A stretch of 64,000 bases of DNA from JBGUXS01 sp045118155 (GCA_045118155.1 JBGUXS010000014.1:1-64000); one strand, 5' to 3'; counted from the first letter of the stretch, positions 9,204 through 16,880 are shown. Translations and numbers: made by a program. The notes: a model not told the origin generated them from the letters alone.

Positions 9204-10468
9204 GCAGCATCCCCTGGTTTCATATTTAGAACCATATTTCGTAATCCCTTCTTTTCAGAATTTTGTTCTAATGCCTTATCTGGATTAAGCTCTGCCTCTG
9301 ATGTGGAAGCTTCAATCTTTGCTTCGGCTTGTTCATAATTTTCTTTTATTGTTTTTGCTTCTTCTTCGGTAAAGGTTTCATTTACAACTTCAAAACCATC
9401 TGGGGCAGGGCCAAGGTATTCCTTGACATTACGGGTGTCAATACCCCCTAAGGTGCGTTGCATTTCTTCCCGCGTTAGATCCTCTTTTGTTAAAGGGGCA
9501 GGGGAAGTAGATTGAGCGACGGTTTTCATAAGGAAATCGCCTTGTTGTTTTAAATAATTCACAGCCCCTTGTTGTCGTTGTTCCAAGAAAGGATGCAAAT
9601 TTGTATCAGCGAGAATAACTTGAATATCCGCCAAGGTTTGACGTTGAAGATCGGTCAAAAAGCCTTTAAATGCATATTCATCTAATTCCAAATTCCCCAA
9701 AGTATGACAACGGGCAGCCACCCAATCATGAACTTGATTCATAAGATTAATTTGTAAGAAAATCTTATCGGCTAACCATAGATGAGCTTGTTCCCCAGAT
9801 AAGGTGGGTTGCGTTGCTTGAGGTGGCACACTAGGTTGTTGAGGTTGTTCGGGCAGAATTTGTTGTGTTTGTTCTTGCTGAGGGGGGGTATCAATAACTT
9901 TTTGATCAGAAGTTAATTTGTCTTTTTTAGGGACAGATTCTTCTGATTGCATGGGGGAAAAGGAAGATTCTGTTGCAGAAACAGAATTTTCAGTTTCTAC
10001 CATCACAGGAATGTCCGCCATTGTCTTTTTAGGTTCTGTTTTTTGTTGAACTTGTTCAGGTGAATTGTTTTCTTCTTGAGGCAAGGGCATGGAATTATTT
10101 TCTTCAGAAGGGGCTTCGGCTTGTAGCCGTTCTTTCAGGGCTTTAACAACTTGCATTCCTTCTGGACCGAAAAAATTTAACCAATGTTCTAAAACGGGTA
10201 GCCGTTTTTGCATAAGATCAACATCTAGCTGATTGGCTTGATTTAAATAACCGTGAATTTCTTCCCAAGCCAAAGTTGCACTGTGATAGCCCACAGCGTG
10301 GTCAAGACGTTCTTTATCATCTTCTTCTAGGTTCGGACAGACTTCGTAAATCACAGATACCCAATTATCCCCCAATTGCTCTTGCATAATGGCGGTAAAT
10401 TGATTCAAGCTTTCCAAATCACCAGTATAGTCGTGTATAGCGTGTATCAATTTTTGTGTATCTGGCAT
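9200..10468 (-). CDS. Large Gln/Glu-rich cytoplasmic protein of the secretin-like cluster, unassigned
   Basis: The 422-residue product has no signal peptide or membrane segment. Residues 1-110 are helical and acidic, with tryptophan-rich patches. Residues ~115-210 are low complexity (Gln, Pro, Glu, Ser). Residues ~215-320 again look folded and helical (HLWLADKIFLQINLMNQVHDW). The tail is charged. It overlaps the secretin-like gene by 4 bp. The two helical domains joined by a flexible linker resemble a scaffold or adaptor, but this is inference from composition and operon position only. Confidence 0.6.
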   Translation of the reverse strand: MPDTQKLIHAIHDYTGDLESLNQFTAIMQEQLGDNWVSVIYEVCPNLEEDDKERLDHAVGYHSATLAWEEIHGYLNQANQLDVDLMQKRLPVLEHWLNFFGPEGMQVVKALKERLQAEAPSEENNSMPLPQEENNSPEQVQQKTEPKKTMADIPVMVETENSVSATESSFSPMQSEESVPKKDKLTSDQKVIDTPPQQEQTQQILPEQPQQPSVPPQATQPTLSGEQAHLWLADKIFLQINLMNQVHDWVAARCHTLGNLELDEYAFKGFLTDLQRQTLADIQVILADTNLHPFLEQRQQGAVNYLKQQGDFLMKTVAQSTSPAPLTKEDLTREEMQRTLGGIDTRNVKEYLGPAPDGFEVVNETFTEEEAKTIKENYEQAEAKIEASTSEAELNPDKALEQNSEKKGLRNMVLNMKPGDAA

Positions 10469-10484
10469 TGTATCTCCCTAAAAC

Positions 10485-10895
10485 TTATTTTTCTGTCAGT
10501 ACATGGGTTAATTTTTCTAAAATTTCAGTCTGTTTTTCCAAAAGTGTATTTTGCTTTTCTAAAATTTCCTTCAATAGATAATCTGATTGAAAAGGGGTAA
10601 TATCCCCCGGAGAAGGTAAATAATCCGTACTTTCTTCTTTGGGGGCATCCCCTTCTGTTTTATTTCTTAAAAAATCCAGATATTCTAAAACTTCATCTCC
10701 CCCAGTAATACTGGGTAAAAAAGCTAATACCGTAGGGGGAGCTTCTAAAAGCATCTGATTATAGGTGGGTTCATATCCTTCCCCAAAATAATCCAAGTGC
10801 CGAAAAACATTTACCAAACGCTTGGCAATTTGTGCGGTATCGTCTGTCTTGTTTTTCTTGTACTCTTTAAAGGTTGCGTATGCAGATTGTGCCAT
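10485..10895 (-). CDS. Small coiled-coil protein of the secretin-like cluster, unassigned
   Basis: A 136-residue soluble protein. The C-terminal ~35 residues form a heptad-like coiled coil (KEILEKQNTLLEKQTEILEKL). The N-terminal part is folded and helical (AKRLVNVFRHLDYFGEGYEP). The ribosome-binding site lies in a run of eight G residues directly before the ATG, 8 bp after the regulator gene. It lies in line with the regulator and three downstream envelope genes, presumably one operon. No family recognised. Confidence 0.6.
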   Translation of the reverse strand: MAQSAYATFKEYKKNKTDDTAQIAKRLVNVFRHLDYFGEGYEPTYNQMLLEAPPTVLAFLPSITGGDEVLEYLDFLRNKTEGDAPKEESTDYLPSPGDITPFQSDYLLKEILEKQNTLLEKQTEILEKLTHVLTEK

Positions 10896-10903
10896 GCCCC
10901 CCC

Positions 10904-11890
10904 CTATGCTAACATGATCATGATAACTTTTTGTAAAGTTTCGGCTGTTTCTTTTGAAATGGTGATGTCTTTTTCCTGAGGAGATCTTAACAAATAGTTC
11001 CCATCTCCGTCCTTATCTAGCGAAACAATTTTAATTAAGTTTTCTTGAATTGGGTAAGCGGCTAAATCCCCTACAGAGGGTTTAGTTGCCGGAGATATAA
11101 CAAGCAGAGAACGCATAGGAATTTTTTCACCCAAAGCATCACTCATCAAAGGAACAGCATATAAATCCTTATCAAAATCCAATGTGGAAGGACACACCAA
11201 AGAACTTGTAGGATTATCTTTATCTAGTTTAATAGTTTTATCTGTTTGGGGAAGCCCATAAATTGGAACAACTACATCTTGAACGTCGGACCGAATCATG
11301 TATCGGCCCAAAGGTAAATCATTATACCCCCCTTTAGAAACATAAAGTCCAGATTTTTTCCCTTCAGCACTTTTAAGATCTTCCAATGCTCCTGCCATAT
11401 CCAAGCGGTAAATTTCTAATTGCAAATCAGCATCTGCAAACCCAAGTGCGTGAGCAATCCGGCTGAATGTTTTTTCATCTACCTCACGTTGTCCCATTTC
11501 AATTCGGTGGTAAACAGATAAAGTCAGTTTTGCTTTTTTAGAGATATCTAACAAGGTTAAAGCTTTTTGTCCCCGTAAATATCGTAAACCCGCCCCCAAT
11601 GTCTTTAAGCCACTACCTTGATTAATTTTAAGACGACGTTCTTGTTCACGTTCCCAAGCCTTAATGACTTCGGGTTGGGAAGAATTTCGTGTAATCAAAA
11701 TGGCCGATTTTGGGCAACTCAAAAATTCGGAAATTTTATTCATCTGTTTATCGTTAACCCGGCGATATCCCTTTTCAATCTTGCTAACGGCAGATAAGCT
11801 CATATTGAGGCAATCTGCCAGTTTTTTCATTGAAATTCCTTTAGCTCGACGAAACATTCTGATTTGGTTAGGGAACACAATCTCTTCCAT
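10904..11890 (-). CDS. Transcriptional regulator with two HTH_XRE domains and an S24-like C-terminal domain
   Basis: The 328-residue protein carries two Cro/CI helix-turn-helix domains in tandem: residues ~8-65 (MKKLADCLNMSLSAVSKIEKG) and ~98-155 (LLDISKKAKLTLSVYHRIEMG). Residues ~205-328 resemble the LexA/CI C-terminal fold (DVVVPIYG, then IPMRSLLVISPATKPSVGDLA), but I see no Ser-Lys autoprotease dyad, so it is probably a sensing or dimerisation domain rather than a self-cleaving one. AAGGAG precedes the ATG. As first gene of the run down to the Lon-like protease, it likely controls its own operon. Confidence 0.78.
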   Translation of the reverse strand: MEEIVFPNQIRMFRRAKGISMKKLADCLNMSLSAVSKIEKGYRRVNDKQMNKISEFLSCPKSAILITRNSSQPEVIKAWEREQERRLKINQGSGLKTLGAGLRYLRGQKALTLLDISKKAKLTLSVYHRIEMGQREVDEKTFSRIAHALGFADADLQLEIYRLDMAGALEDLKSAEGKKSGLYVSKGGYNDLPLGRYMIRSDVQDVVVPIYGLPQTDKTIKLDKDNPTSSLVCPSTLDFDKDLYAVPLMSDALGEKIPMRSLLVISPATKPSVGDLAAYPIQENLIKIVSLDKDGDGNYLLRSPQEKDITISKETAETLQKVIMIMLA

Positions 11891-11979
11891 TTTTTACTCC
11901 TTTCTTTATCATGCTTTGAGGATATCATACACGAAAAAAATAAAATGAAAATAGACAAAATAAATTTTTTTTACTTTTT

Positions 11980-12438
11980 TCAATCAATTTCTTCTTCTGG
12001 GTCAATCCCCCATAGACTTTTTTTAGACAACCATCCTTTAATTTCTTTAAATTGAATTAGACAGTAGTCAGATAGAGCCGCACATTTGCGAATCCGCCCG
12101 ATGACACCGGCTTTAACAGTTCCTTTTTGTGGGGCATCTGCTAGGGGTTTGGCTAAAAGAGGTGTTTCTTCTTGAATTCGGACATACCGAGCAGGAGAAA
12201 CCATAGTCTGGCGCACCCAACCGGTTGTACCATCTGCTTCCTGCACTTGATACCAATGGTCGTATGTATCCAAAACCTCTAAGGGATATGTGCGTTTATG
12301 GTATACAAATTTAATCGGAAAACGTTCCCCGGGACCGGTACGCATATTAACTTCATCGCTTTTTAACGATACAAAAGTACGCCCTAAAACAGGGGATGCT
12401 AAAAATAAAAAACCTAAAAGTATCCAGCTAGTTTTCAT
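11980..12438 (-). CDS. Exported SH3-domain protein
   Basis: A 152-residue secreted protein. The signal peptide (WILLGFLFLASPVLG) is followed by a bacterial SH3 domain (about residues 25-85) with the usual EVNMRTGPGERFPI and DTYDHWYQVQEADGTTGWVR strings, and a second SH3-like segment with cysteines to the end. The class is the DUF1058/SH3_4 type common in alphaproteobacteria, generally thought to bind peptidoglycan or periplasmic partners. Two ATGs are adjacent; AAGGA is 5 bases from the second, so I start at 12438. It overlaps the upstream dUTPase-like gene by 11 bp. Confidence 0.82.
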   Translation of the reverse strand: MKTSWILLGFLFLASPVLGRTFVSLKSDEVNMRTGPGERFPIKFVYHKRTYPLEVLDTYDHWYQVQEADGTTGWVRQTMVSPARYVRIQEETPLLAKPLADAPQKGTVKAGVIGRIRKCAALSDYCLIQFKEIKGWLSKKSLWGIDPEEEID

Positions 12439-12949
12439 CATCTTCCTTGTTATCGTACTTATGACGTAAAGAACGGACGGGACGGCGGGATTTTGTGGCG
12501 TGTGTTTCAAAATTAGGCGACACGTCTTCGTTTTCTAAAGAAGGTTGCGTAATAATACCAGGCACAACATCCCAGGTAATTTGATGGTAAGATGTGACGA
12601 GGATTTGTCCTATAAGAGTCCCTCGTTTCAAAGTAAAAGCGTGGCCAGAGGCATTAAAAAGAAGGACGGATAATGGATTTTGATCTGCTGGTGAAATTAA
12701 AACAGGTGCATTTAAAACAATAATTTTTTTAGTCGCTAAAAAAGGATCACTCATAATTTGAGCGCACAATCCATCTGGCAATGCCATGGCAAATCCTAAG
12801 GGAACATGAATGCTTTCAAAAGGACGTAAATTATAATTTCTTGGAATAGCGGCATATACCTTAAATGCTGCGTGATGCGCAGAGCTGTAAGCCGGAACAT
12901 TAAGTCCGATTCCATCAGAAGTCTGTAAAATTTTGATCGTCGGTGTCAT
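12428..12949 (-). CDS. dUTPase-fold protein lacking the catalytic motifs
   Basis: The 173-residue protein follows the trimeric dUTPase order of strands and motif positions: SAHHAAFKVYAA at motif I, IMSDPFLATKK at motif II, LISPADQNPLSVLLFNAS at motif III, and KRGTLIGQILV at motif IV. The residues that bind and hydrolyse dUTP are altered: no GxD in motif I, SDPF for PRSG in motif II, LISP for the LIDS-type Asp of motif III. The Gly-rich motif V is replaced by a basic tail (TKSRRPVRSLRHKYDN). It may be a non-catalytic relative with a regulatory or binding role. Divergent from pckG; first gene of a two-gene unit with the SH3 protein. Confidence 0.72.
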   Translation of the reverse strand: MTPTIKILQTSDGIGLNVPAYSSAHHAAFKVYAAIPRNYNLRPFESIHVPLGFAMALPDGLCAQIMSDPFLATKKIIVLNAPVLISPADQNPLSVLLFNASGHAFTLKRGTLIGQILVTSYHQITWDVVPGIITQPSLENEDVSPNFETHATKSRRPVRSLRHKYDNKEDDEN

Positions 12950-13047
12950 GAGCCCTCCTCACAAGTTCTCTGTTAAAGAGTAAAGCCAAAAGACAGAAGC
13001 TGTCAAGTTTTTTCCTTGAAAATAAAAGAAAAAAATATCAAAAAGGG

Positions 13048-13076
13048 TTGACAGCCACAAGAACAACGCCTATTCT
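13048..13076 (+). promoter_or_regulatory. Promoter of pckG
   Basis: TTGACA (13048-13053), a 17-bp spacer and TATTCT (13071-13076). Transcription would start near 13083, 23 bases before the ATG. Confidence 0.8.
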
Positions 13077-13105
13077 GCCTAAATAAAACAATGAAAGGGG
13101 GAAAA

Positions 13106-14905
13106 ATGTCATTACCAACAACAAATAAGAAAGTCATTGCTTGGGTCAATGAAATTGCTAAACTCACTAAAGCTTCCGAGGTTTACTGGTGCGATGGTTC
13201 GGTTCAAGAAAATAAGCGTTTATGTGAACAGCTTGTCAAAAGTGGAACGTTTATTCCCTTGAATCCAAAGAAAAGACCTAATAGCTTTTTAGCCCGTTCT
13301 AATCCTTTGGATGTTGCCCGCGTGGAAGCTAGAACATTTATTTGCTGTAAGAAAGAAATTGATGCAGGCCCTACCAATCATTGGGCAGAGCCGAATAAAA
13401 TGAAAAAAACACTTACAAAATTGTTAAAGGGGTGTATGCAAGGGCGGACTTTATATGTTGTGCCGTTTTCTATGGGGCCTTTAGGATCTCATATCTCACA
13501 GATTGGAATTGAACTGACAGATTCCCCGTATGTGGTGGCGAATATGCGGATTATGACCCGTATGGGAAAAGCCGTTTGGAAGGTTTTGGGCAATAAGGAT
13601 TTTGTAAAATGTTTGCATTCAGTGGGGATGCCGTTAAAGCCGGGACAGAAAGATGTGCCATGGCCGTGTAATCCAGAAAATGTATATATCACACATTTCC
13701 CAGAAACCCGTGAAATCATTTCATATGGCAGTGGTTATGGGGGAAACGCTCTTTTAGGGAAAAAATGTTTAGCCCTTCGGATTGCGAGTACTATGGCGGA
13801 AAAAGAAGGATGGTTGGCAGAACATATGTTGATTGTGGGCTTGCAAAAAGGCAAACAAAAAACGTATGTGACGGCTGCTTTCCCAAGTGCATGTGGAAAA
13901 ACGAATTTGGCGATGTTAATTCCACCTAAGGCCTTAAAAGAATGGAAAGTGACAACGGTTGGGGATGATATTGCTTGGTTAAAACCCGGAAAAGATGGAC
14001 GGCTTTATGCCATTAATCCCGAAGCGGGCTTTTTCGGGGTAGCCCCGGGGACCTCTTTAAAGACAAATAAAAATGCGGTCATGGCATGTCGGGCCAATAC
14101 AATTTTTACAAATGTGGCCTTGACGGATGACGGGGATGTTTGGTGGGAAGGATTAACAGATACCCCCCCGAAACATTTGATAGATTGGCAAGGGAATGAT
14201 TGGACCCCAAAATCTGAAACACCAGCGGCGCATCCCAATTCGCGCTTTACGGCCCCTGCTAGCCAGTGCCCGATTATTGATAAGGATTGGGAAAATCCAG
14301 CTGGGGTGCCGATTTCGGCTTTTATTTTCGGGGGACGACTTGCCACAAACACCCCGCTTGTATATCAAGCTTTTAACTGGGCGCATGGGGTGTATTTAGG
14401 GGCAACGGTTGGGTCTGAAACGACGGCCGCTGCTGAAGGAAAAGCGGGGGTTGTACGCCGAGATCCGATGGCGATGTTACCGTTTTGTGGATATAATATG
14501 GGGGATTATTGGAGCCATTGGTTGGATGTCGGGGGTAAGTTGGCACACAAGCCCCTTGTGTTCCGGGTGAATTGGTTTAGAAAAGACCGTAAAGGAAAGT
14601 TCCTGTGGCCCGGATATGGGGAAAATATGCGGGTGTTGGAATGGATTGTAGGACGTGTGAATGGTACAGCCAAAGCATATGAAACTCCTTTGGGATTGAG
14701 CCCCTGCTTTAAGGATTTGAACTTTAAGGGGTTGCCTTTTACGGAAAAACAATTCAATGAATTGATGTCACTAGATGTGGCGTTGGCTTTAAAAGATGTG
14801 ATGGCCCAGGAAGAATACTTTGCCCCATTTATAAAGCAAAAGAAATTACCGCCAGAATTTCCGGCGGAATGGGAACTTTTGAAAAAACGTCTAGATCGGT
14901 CATAA
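13106..14905 (+). CDS. pckG: Phosphoenolpyruvate carboxykinase (GTP)
   Basis: GTP-dependent PEPCK, which interconverts oxaloacetate and PEP with CO2. At 599 residues it has the usual size of the GTP class. Visible signatures are the kinase-1a P-loop with the hyper-reactive cysteine ([13 protein letters not shown], near residue 260), GDDIAW just after it, and the [14 protein letters not shown] region. The ATG at 13106 is preceded by AAAGGGGG; an in-frame ATG at 13091 is less likely because that Shine-Dalgarno lies inside it. In organisms with reduced or anaerobic metabolism the enzyme often runs in the CO2-fixing direction; here direction cannot be told from sequence. Confidence 0.96.
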   Translation: MSLPTTNKKVIAWVNEIAKLTKASEVYWCDGSVQENKRLCEQLVKSGTFIPLNPKKRPNSFLARSNPLDVARVEARTFICCKKEIDAGPTNHWAEPNKMKKTLTKLLKGCMQGRTLYVVPFSMGPLGSHISQIGIELTDSPYVVANMRIMTRMGKAVWKVLGNKDFVKCLHSVGMPLKPGQKDVPWPCNPENVYITHFPETREIISYGSGYGGNALLGKKCLALRIASTMAEKEGWLAEHMLIVGLQKGKQKTYVTAAFPSACGKTNLAMLIPPKALKEWKVTTVGDDIAWLKPGKDGRLYAINPEAGFFGVAPGTSLKTNKNAVMACRANTIFTNVALTDDGDVWWEGLTDTPPKHLIDWQGNDWTPKSETPAAHPNSRFTAPASQCPIIDKDWENPAGVPISAFIFGGRLATNTPLVYQAFNWAHGVYLGATVGSETTAAAEGKAGVVRRDPMAMLPFCGYNMGDYWSHWLDVGGKLAHKPLVFRVNWFRKDRKGKFLWPGYGENMRVLEWIVGRVNGTAKAYETPLGLSPCFKDLNFKGLPFTEKQFNELMSLDVALALKDVMAQEEYFAPFIKQKKLPPEFPAEWELLKKRLDRS

Positions 14906-14923
14906 ATGAAAAGGATATTTTTC

Positions 14924-14952
14924 TTGACATTTTGATAAAGAAGGGGCATAAT
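14924..14952 (+). promoter_or_regulatory. Promoter of tRNA-Ala
   Basis: TTGACA (14924-14929), 17-bp spacer, CATAAT (14947-14952). The predicted start is within a few bases of the tRNA 5' end. Confidence 0.8.
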
Positions 14953-14962
14953 GATCCAAGTT

Positions 14963-15038
14963 GGGGCTATAGCTCAGCTGGGAGAGCGATGCGTTCGCAA
15001 TGCATAGGTCAGGAGTTCGATCCTCCTTAGCTCCACCA
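14963..15038 (+). tRNA. tRNA-Ala (CGC)
   Basis: The acceptor GGGGCTA pairs with TAGCTCC (one G-U), and CCA is encoded. The anticodon loop TTCGCAA gives CGC. D- and T-arms are canonical (AGCTCAGCTGGGAGAGC; GGAGTTCGATCCTCC). It has its own promoter and terminator, so it is a single-gene unit. Confidence 0.95.
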
Positions 15039-15044
15039 ATAAAA

Positions 15045-15072
15045 AGACGGGGATTTTACGCCCCGTTTTTTT
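15045..15072 (+). terminator. Intrinsic terminator of tRNA-Ala
   Basis: Stem ACGGGG / CCCCGT with an 8-base loop, followed by a T-run. Confidence 0.85.
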
Positions 15073-15117
15073 ATTGGTTAAGCCTTTTCTAGTTTTTTAT
15101 ATTTTACGAAGAGCCAT

Positions 15118-15807
15118 TTAATAATCTGACAAAATAACTTTTTTCTTGCCAGACTTGTGTAAATTGTTCAATTTTAAGGTAGGAACCTCCCCTAAAATAG
15201 TATCATACAAAGGCTTTAATTTATTGGTGTATTGATAATCTGCCCCCGGAATAATGCACGCTTTGACGGAAATATATTGATACTCGTCCAATTGTTCAGC
15301 CAAATGTGTAATGGCAGCTTCGGTATTATAAATATCTTTTTCTGGATGAATGATCAAGCCCGAAGCTGGGCACGGGGATAAGAAATCAAAATTGTGTAAA
15401 TGTAGTGGAGGGGAAGCAAACACAAACCCTTTAAGTTCTGGTCTGCGCATGAGGACTTGGGCCGCAACCCATGCCCCAAATTCATAACCCGCAATCCACG
15501 TTGGACCAAAATCATAAGGTAGGGATTGCAACCAATCTAGTACCGTAATCGTATCAATCAATTCCCCAGCACCTGTGCCATCTTGTTCCCCTTGGGAAGC
15601 CCCAACCCCACGGAAATTAAATCGTAAGACAGAAAAACCAAGATTACGAAAGGCCTGAAAAAGTGTATAGGTGATTCGGTTATTCATGGTCCCCCCATGT
15701 AAAGGATTGGGGGATAAAACAAGTGCCACGGGGGCTTTGGGATTTTCCGCGGGTTCAAAACGTCCTTCTAGACGCCCCATCGGGCCATTAATAAAAATTT
15801 CGGACAT
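15118..15807 (-). CDS. COG2945-type alpha/beta-hydrolase with catalytic residues replaced (pseudo-enzyme)
   Basis: A 229-residue alpha/beta-hydrolase. The fold is well kept: LSPNPLHGGTMNN oxyanion region, RFNFRGVGASQG, the nucleophile elbow, HPEKD near the acid position and IIPGAD near the C terminus. The nucleophile elbow, however, reads AGYEFGAW (codon GAA) where relatives have GxSFG, so the catalytic Ser is Glu. The catalytic His (GADHFF in relatives) is Tyr (GADYQY). Both changes argue for a non-hydrolytic protein. AGGAGG lies just before the ATG at 15807; a longer frame upstream has no support and would run into the tRNA-Met promoter. Confidence 0.85.
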   Translation of the reverse strand: MSEIFINGPMGRLEGRFEPAENPKAPVALVLSPNPLHGGTMNNRITYTLFQAFRNLGFSVLRFNFRGVGASQGEQDGTGAGELIDTITVLDWLQSLPYDFGPTWIAGYEFGAWVAAQVLMRRPELKGFVFASPPLHLHNFDFLSPCPASGLIIHPEKDIYNTEAAITHLAEQLDEYQYISVKACIIPGADYQYTNKLKPLYDTILGEVPTLKLNNLHKSGKKKVILSDY

Positions 15808-15871
15808 GGTTCCTCCTGTCTTAAAAATTAAGGGTAGTATACTCTTTTTTACTAAAAAATCAATATTTTTG

Positions 15872-15900
15872 TTGACAGTTTGATTTGAATGATGTAAACT
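15872..15900 (+). promoter_or_regulatory. Promoter of tRNA-Met
   Basis: TTGACA (15872-15877), 17-bp spacer, TAAACT (15895-15900), ten bases ahead of the tRNA. Confidence 0.78.
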
Positions 15901-15910
15901 ATTCTTCACT

Positions 15911-15987
15911 GGCGGAGTAGCTCAGCTGGTTAGAGCAGCGGAATCATAATCCGCGTGTCGGGGGTTCGAATCCCTCCTCCGCTACCA
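15911..15987 (+). tRNA. tRNA-Met (CAT)
   Basis: The anticodon stem GCGGA/TCCGC closes the loop ATCATAA, giving CAT. The acceptor GGCGGAG pairs with CTCCGCT (a G-U at the first pair), and CCA is encoded. The pairing at position 1-72 suggests an elongator rather than initiator Met tRNA; a lysidine-modified Ile2 tRNA cannot be excluded from sequence. Its 3' end is duplicated downstream. Confidence 0.93.
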
Positions 15988-16036
15988 TAAAAAAACAGGC
16001 CCCTTTGGGGCTTTTTTTATGGTAAATGGGGTGGGG
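15969..16036 (+). repeat. Direct repeat, copy 1 (tRNA-Met 3' end plus terminator)
   Basis: A 68-bp segment running from AATCCCTCCTCCGCTACCAT in the tRNA through its terminator to GGTAAATGGGGTGGGG. It recurs almost unchanged at 16187-16254, 218 bp downstream. The differences lie mostly in the terminator hairpin and keep it paired. Confidence 0.9.
15990..16018 (+). terminator. Intrinsic terminator of tRNA-Met
   Basis: GCCCC-TTTG-type hairpin (GCCCC / GGGGC) followed by seven T residues. A diverged second copy of this hairpin lies at 16216-16236. Confidence 0.85.
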
Positions 16037-16186
16037 GTCGGGCCCCCGAAAAAGGGGGTTCAAACGCCGATTTTAGGCGGGCGAAAGCACGCCGGTAAAG
16101 GGGCAAGTCCCTTTAAAAATCAAGTTAATGTCGCAAGGATTACGACAGCCCAAGGCTTTTAGCCGCAGGGTAAGCGTCAGCGCATA
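16037..16186. other. 150-bp hairpin-rich, GC-rich spacer between the direct repeats
   Basis: No open reading frame of note. It holds a chain of short palindromes: CCCCC/GGGGG, CGCC/GGCG, AAAGGGG/TCCCTTT-like, GTCG/CGAC and GGCT/AGCC. Composition is much richer in G+C than the flanks. It looks like a remnant of a structured or mobile element trapped between copies of the tRNA 3' end, but I do not recognise a family. Confidence 0.5.
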
Positions 16187-16254
16187 AATCCCTCCTCCGC
16201 TACCATAAAAAAGCAGGCCCTTTATGGGCCTTTTTTATGGTAAATGGGGTGGGG
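16187..16254 (+). repeat. Direct repeat, copy 2
   Basis: Second copy of the tRNA-Met 3' end and terminator repeat. It ends exactly where homology to a branched-chain aminotransferase begins, so it marks the breakpoint of a rearrangement. Confidence 0.9.
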
Positions 16255-16598
16255 CTAATTTTATTTTTGTGGATAAAAATAACAAGGTCATAACGCCAAA
16301 ATCTTCTTCTATTTTACCATCTATTACAAGACGTTCTTTGCTTTATGTCGCCGAACATTATTTAGGGTTAGCCGTGGAAGAACGGGAAGTTTATCTGAAG
16401 GAATTGCCAGATTTTAAAGAATGTGCCTTGTGTGGAACGGCGGCGGTTTTGTCGCCGGTTGGAACCATAGATGATCATGGAAAAATTATCCATTATGGGG
16501 ATACCATGGGGGAAGTCAGCAAGAAATTATACGAAGCATTGCTTGGTATTCAACTTGGCACCGTGCAGCCCCCCGATGGGTGGATTTATGAAGTGTAG
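16224..16598 (+). pseudogene. ilvE: 3' remnant of a branched-chain amino acid aminotransferase gene
   Basis: From about 16251 the frame encodes the last ~116 residues of a class II BCAT: GGANFIFV, VITPKSSSILPSITRRSLL, CALCGTAAVLSPVG and GDTMGEVSKKLYEALLGIQLG to a C-terminal GWIYEV. The complete enzyme is about 350 residues; the N-terminal two thirds with the PLP lysine are missing. The reading frame runs back into the repeat, whose ATG (16224) lies inside a terminator hairpin and has no ribosome-binding site. I therefore call it a decayed fragment, not a gene. Reading frame is intact over the remnant, so the event may be recent. Confidence 0.85.
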
Positions 16599-16712
16599 GG
16601 TAAAAAATAAAGTGGTAAAATACTTTTCCTAATTGACAACAATTTAAATTATTTGTACATTTAAAGTGCTTGGAAGAGGTGTGTTATATTTAACAATAAA
16701 AAAGGGAAAAAC

Positions 16713-16880
16713 ATGAAGAAGATATATTTTCTTATTGCTGCGTTGGTATTGTGCGGTTCTATTGTTGCAAATGCTTGTAATTGTACTGCTAACAAAAGTG
16801 AATGCAATTGTGAGGCAGATTGTAAATGTGGTTGTCAAGAAGGTGGCGAATGTAATTGCAAAAATTGTGCTAATAAATAG
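16713..16880 (+). CDS. Secreted cysteine-rich, metallothionein-like peptide
   Basis: A 55-residue open frame with AAAGGG 7 bases before the ATG. Residues 1-21 form a clear signal peptide (KKIYFLIAALVLCGSIVANA). The mature part of 34 residues holds ten cysteines, arranged as C-N-C, C-N-C, C-K-C-G-C, C-N-C and one single Cys, with Lys, Glu, Gly and Asn between them. CxC clusters of this density are typical of metal-binding metallothioneins, yet those are cytoplasmic. No lipobox is seen. It is followed at once by an intrinsic terminator, so it is a stand-alone unit. Function as a periplasmic metal trap is inference. Confidence 0.75.
   Translation: MKKIYFLIAALVLCGSIVANACNCTANKSECNCEADCKCGCQEGGECNCKNCANK

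Noticed and set aside
7255..11890. Dot/Icm or complete type II / type IV pilus locus
   Set aside because: No traffic ATPase, inner-membrane platform, pilin or prepilin peptidase is encoded here, and the proteins do not match DotC/DotD/DotG in order or composition.
14477..14949. Long open frames opposite pckG
   Set aside because: They are antisense shadows of pckG with no Shine-Dalgarno and no domain; the same holds for frames opposite thrS (36692-37324) and within ilvE/tRNA regions.
16224..16598. Functional short aminotransferase gene
   Set aside because: The lysine-bearing N-terminal two thirds are missing and the only ATG sits in a terminator hairpin without a ribosome-binding site.
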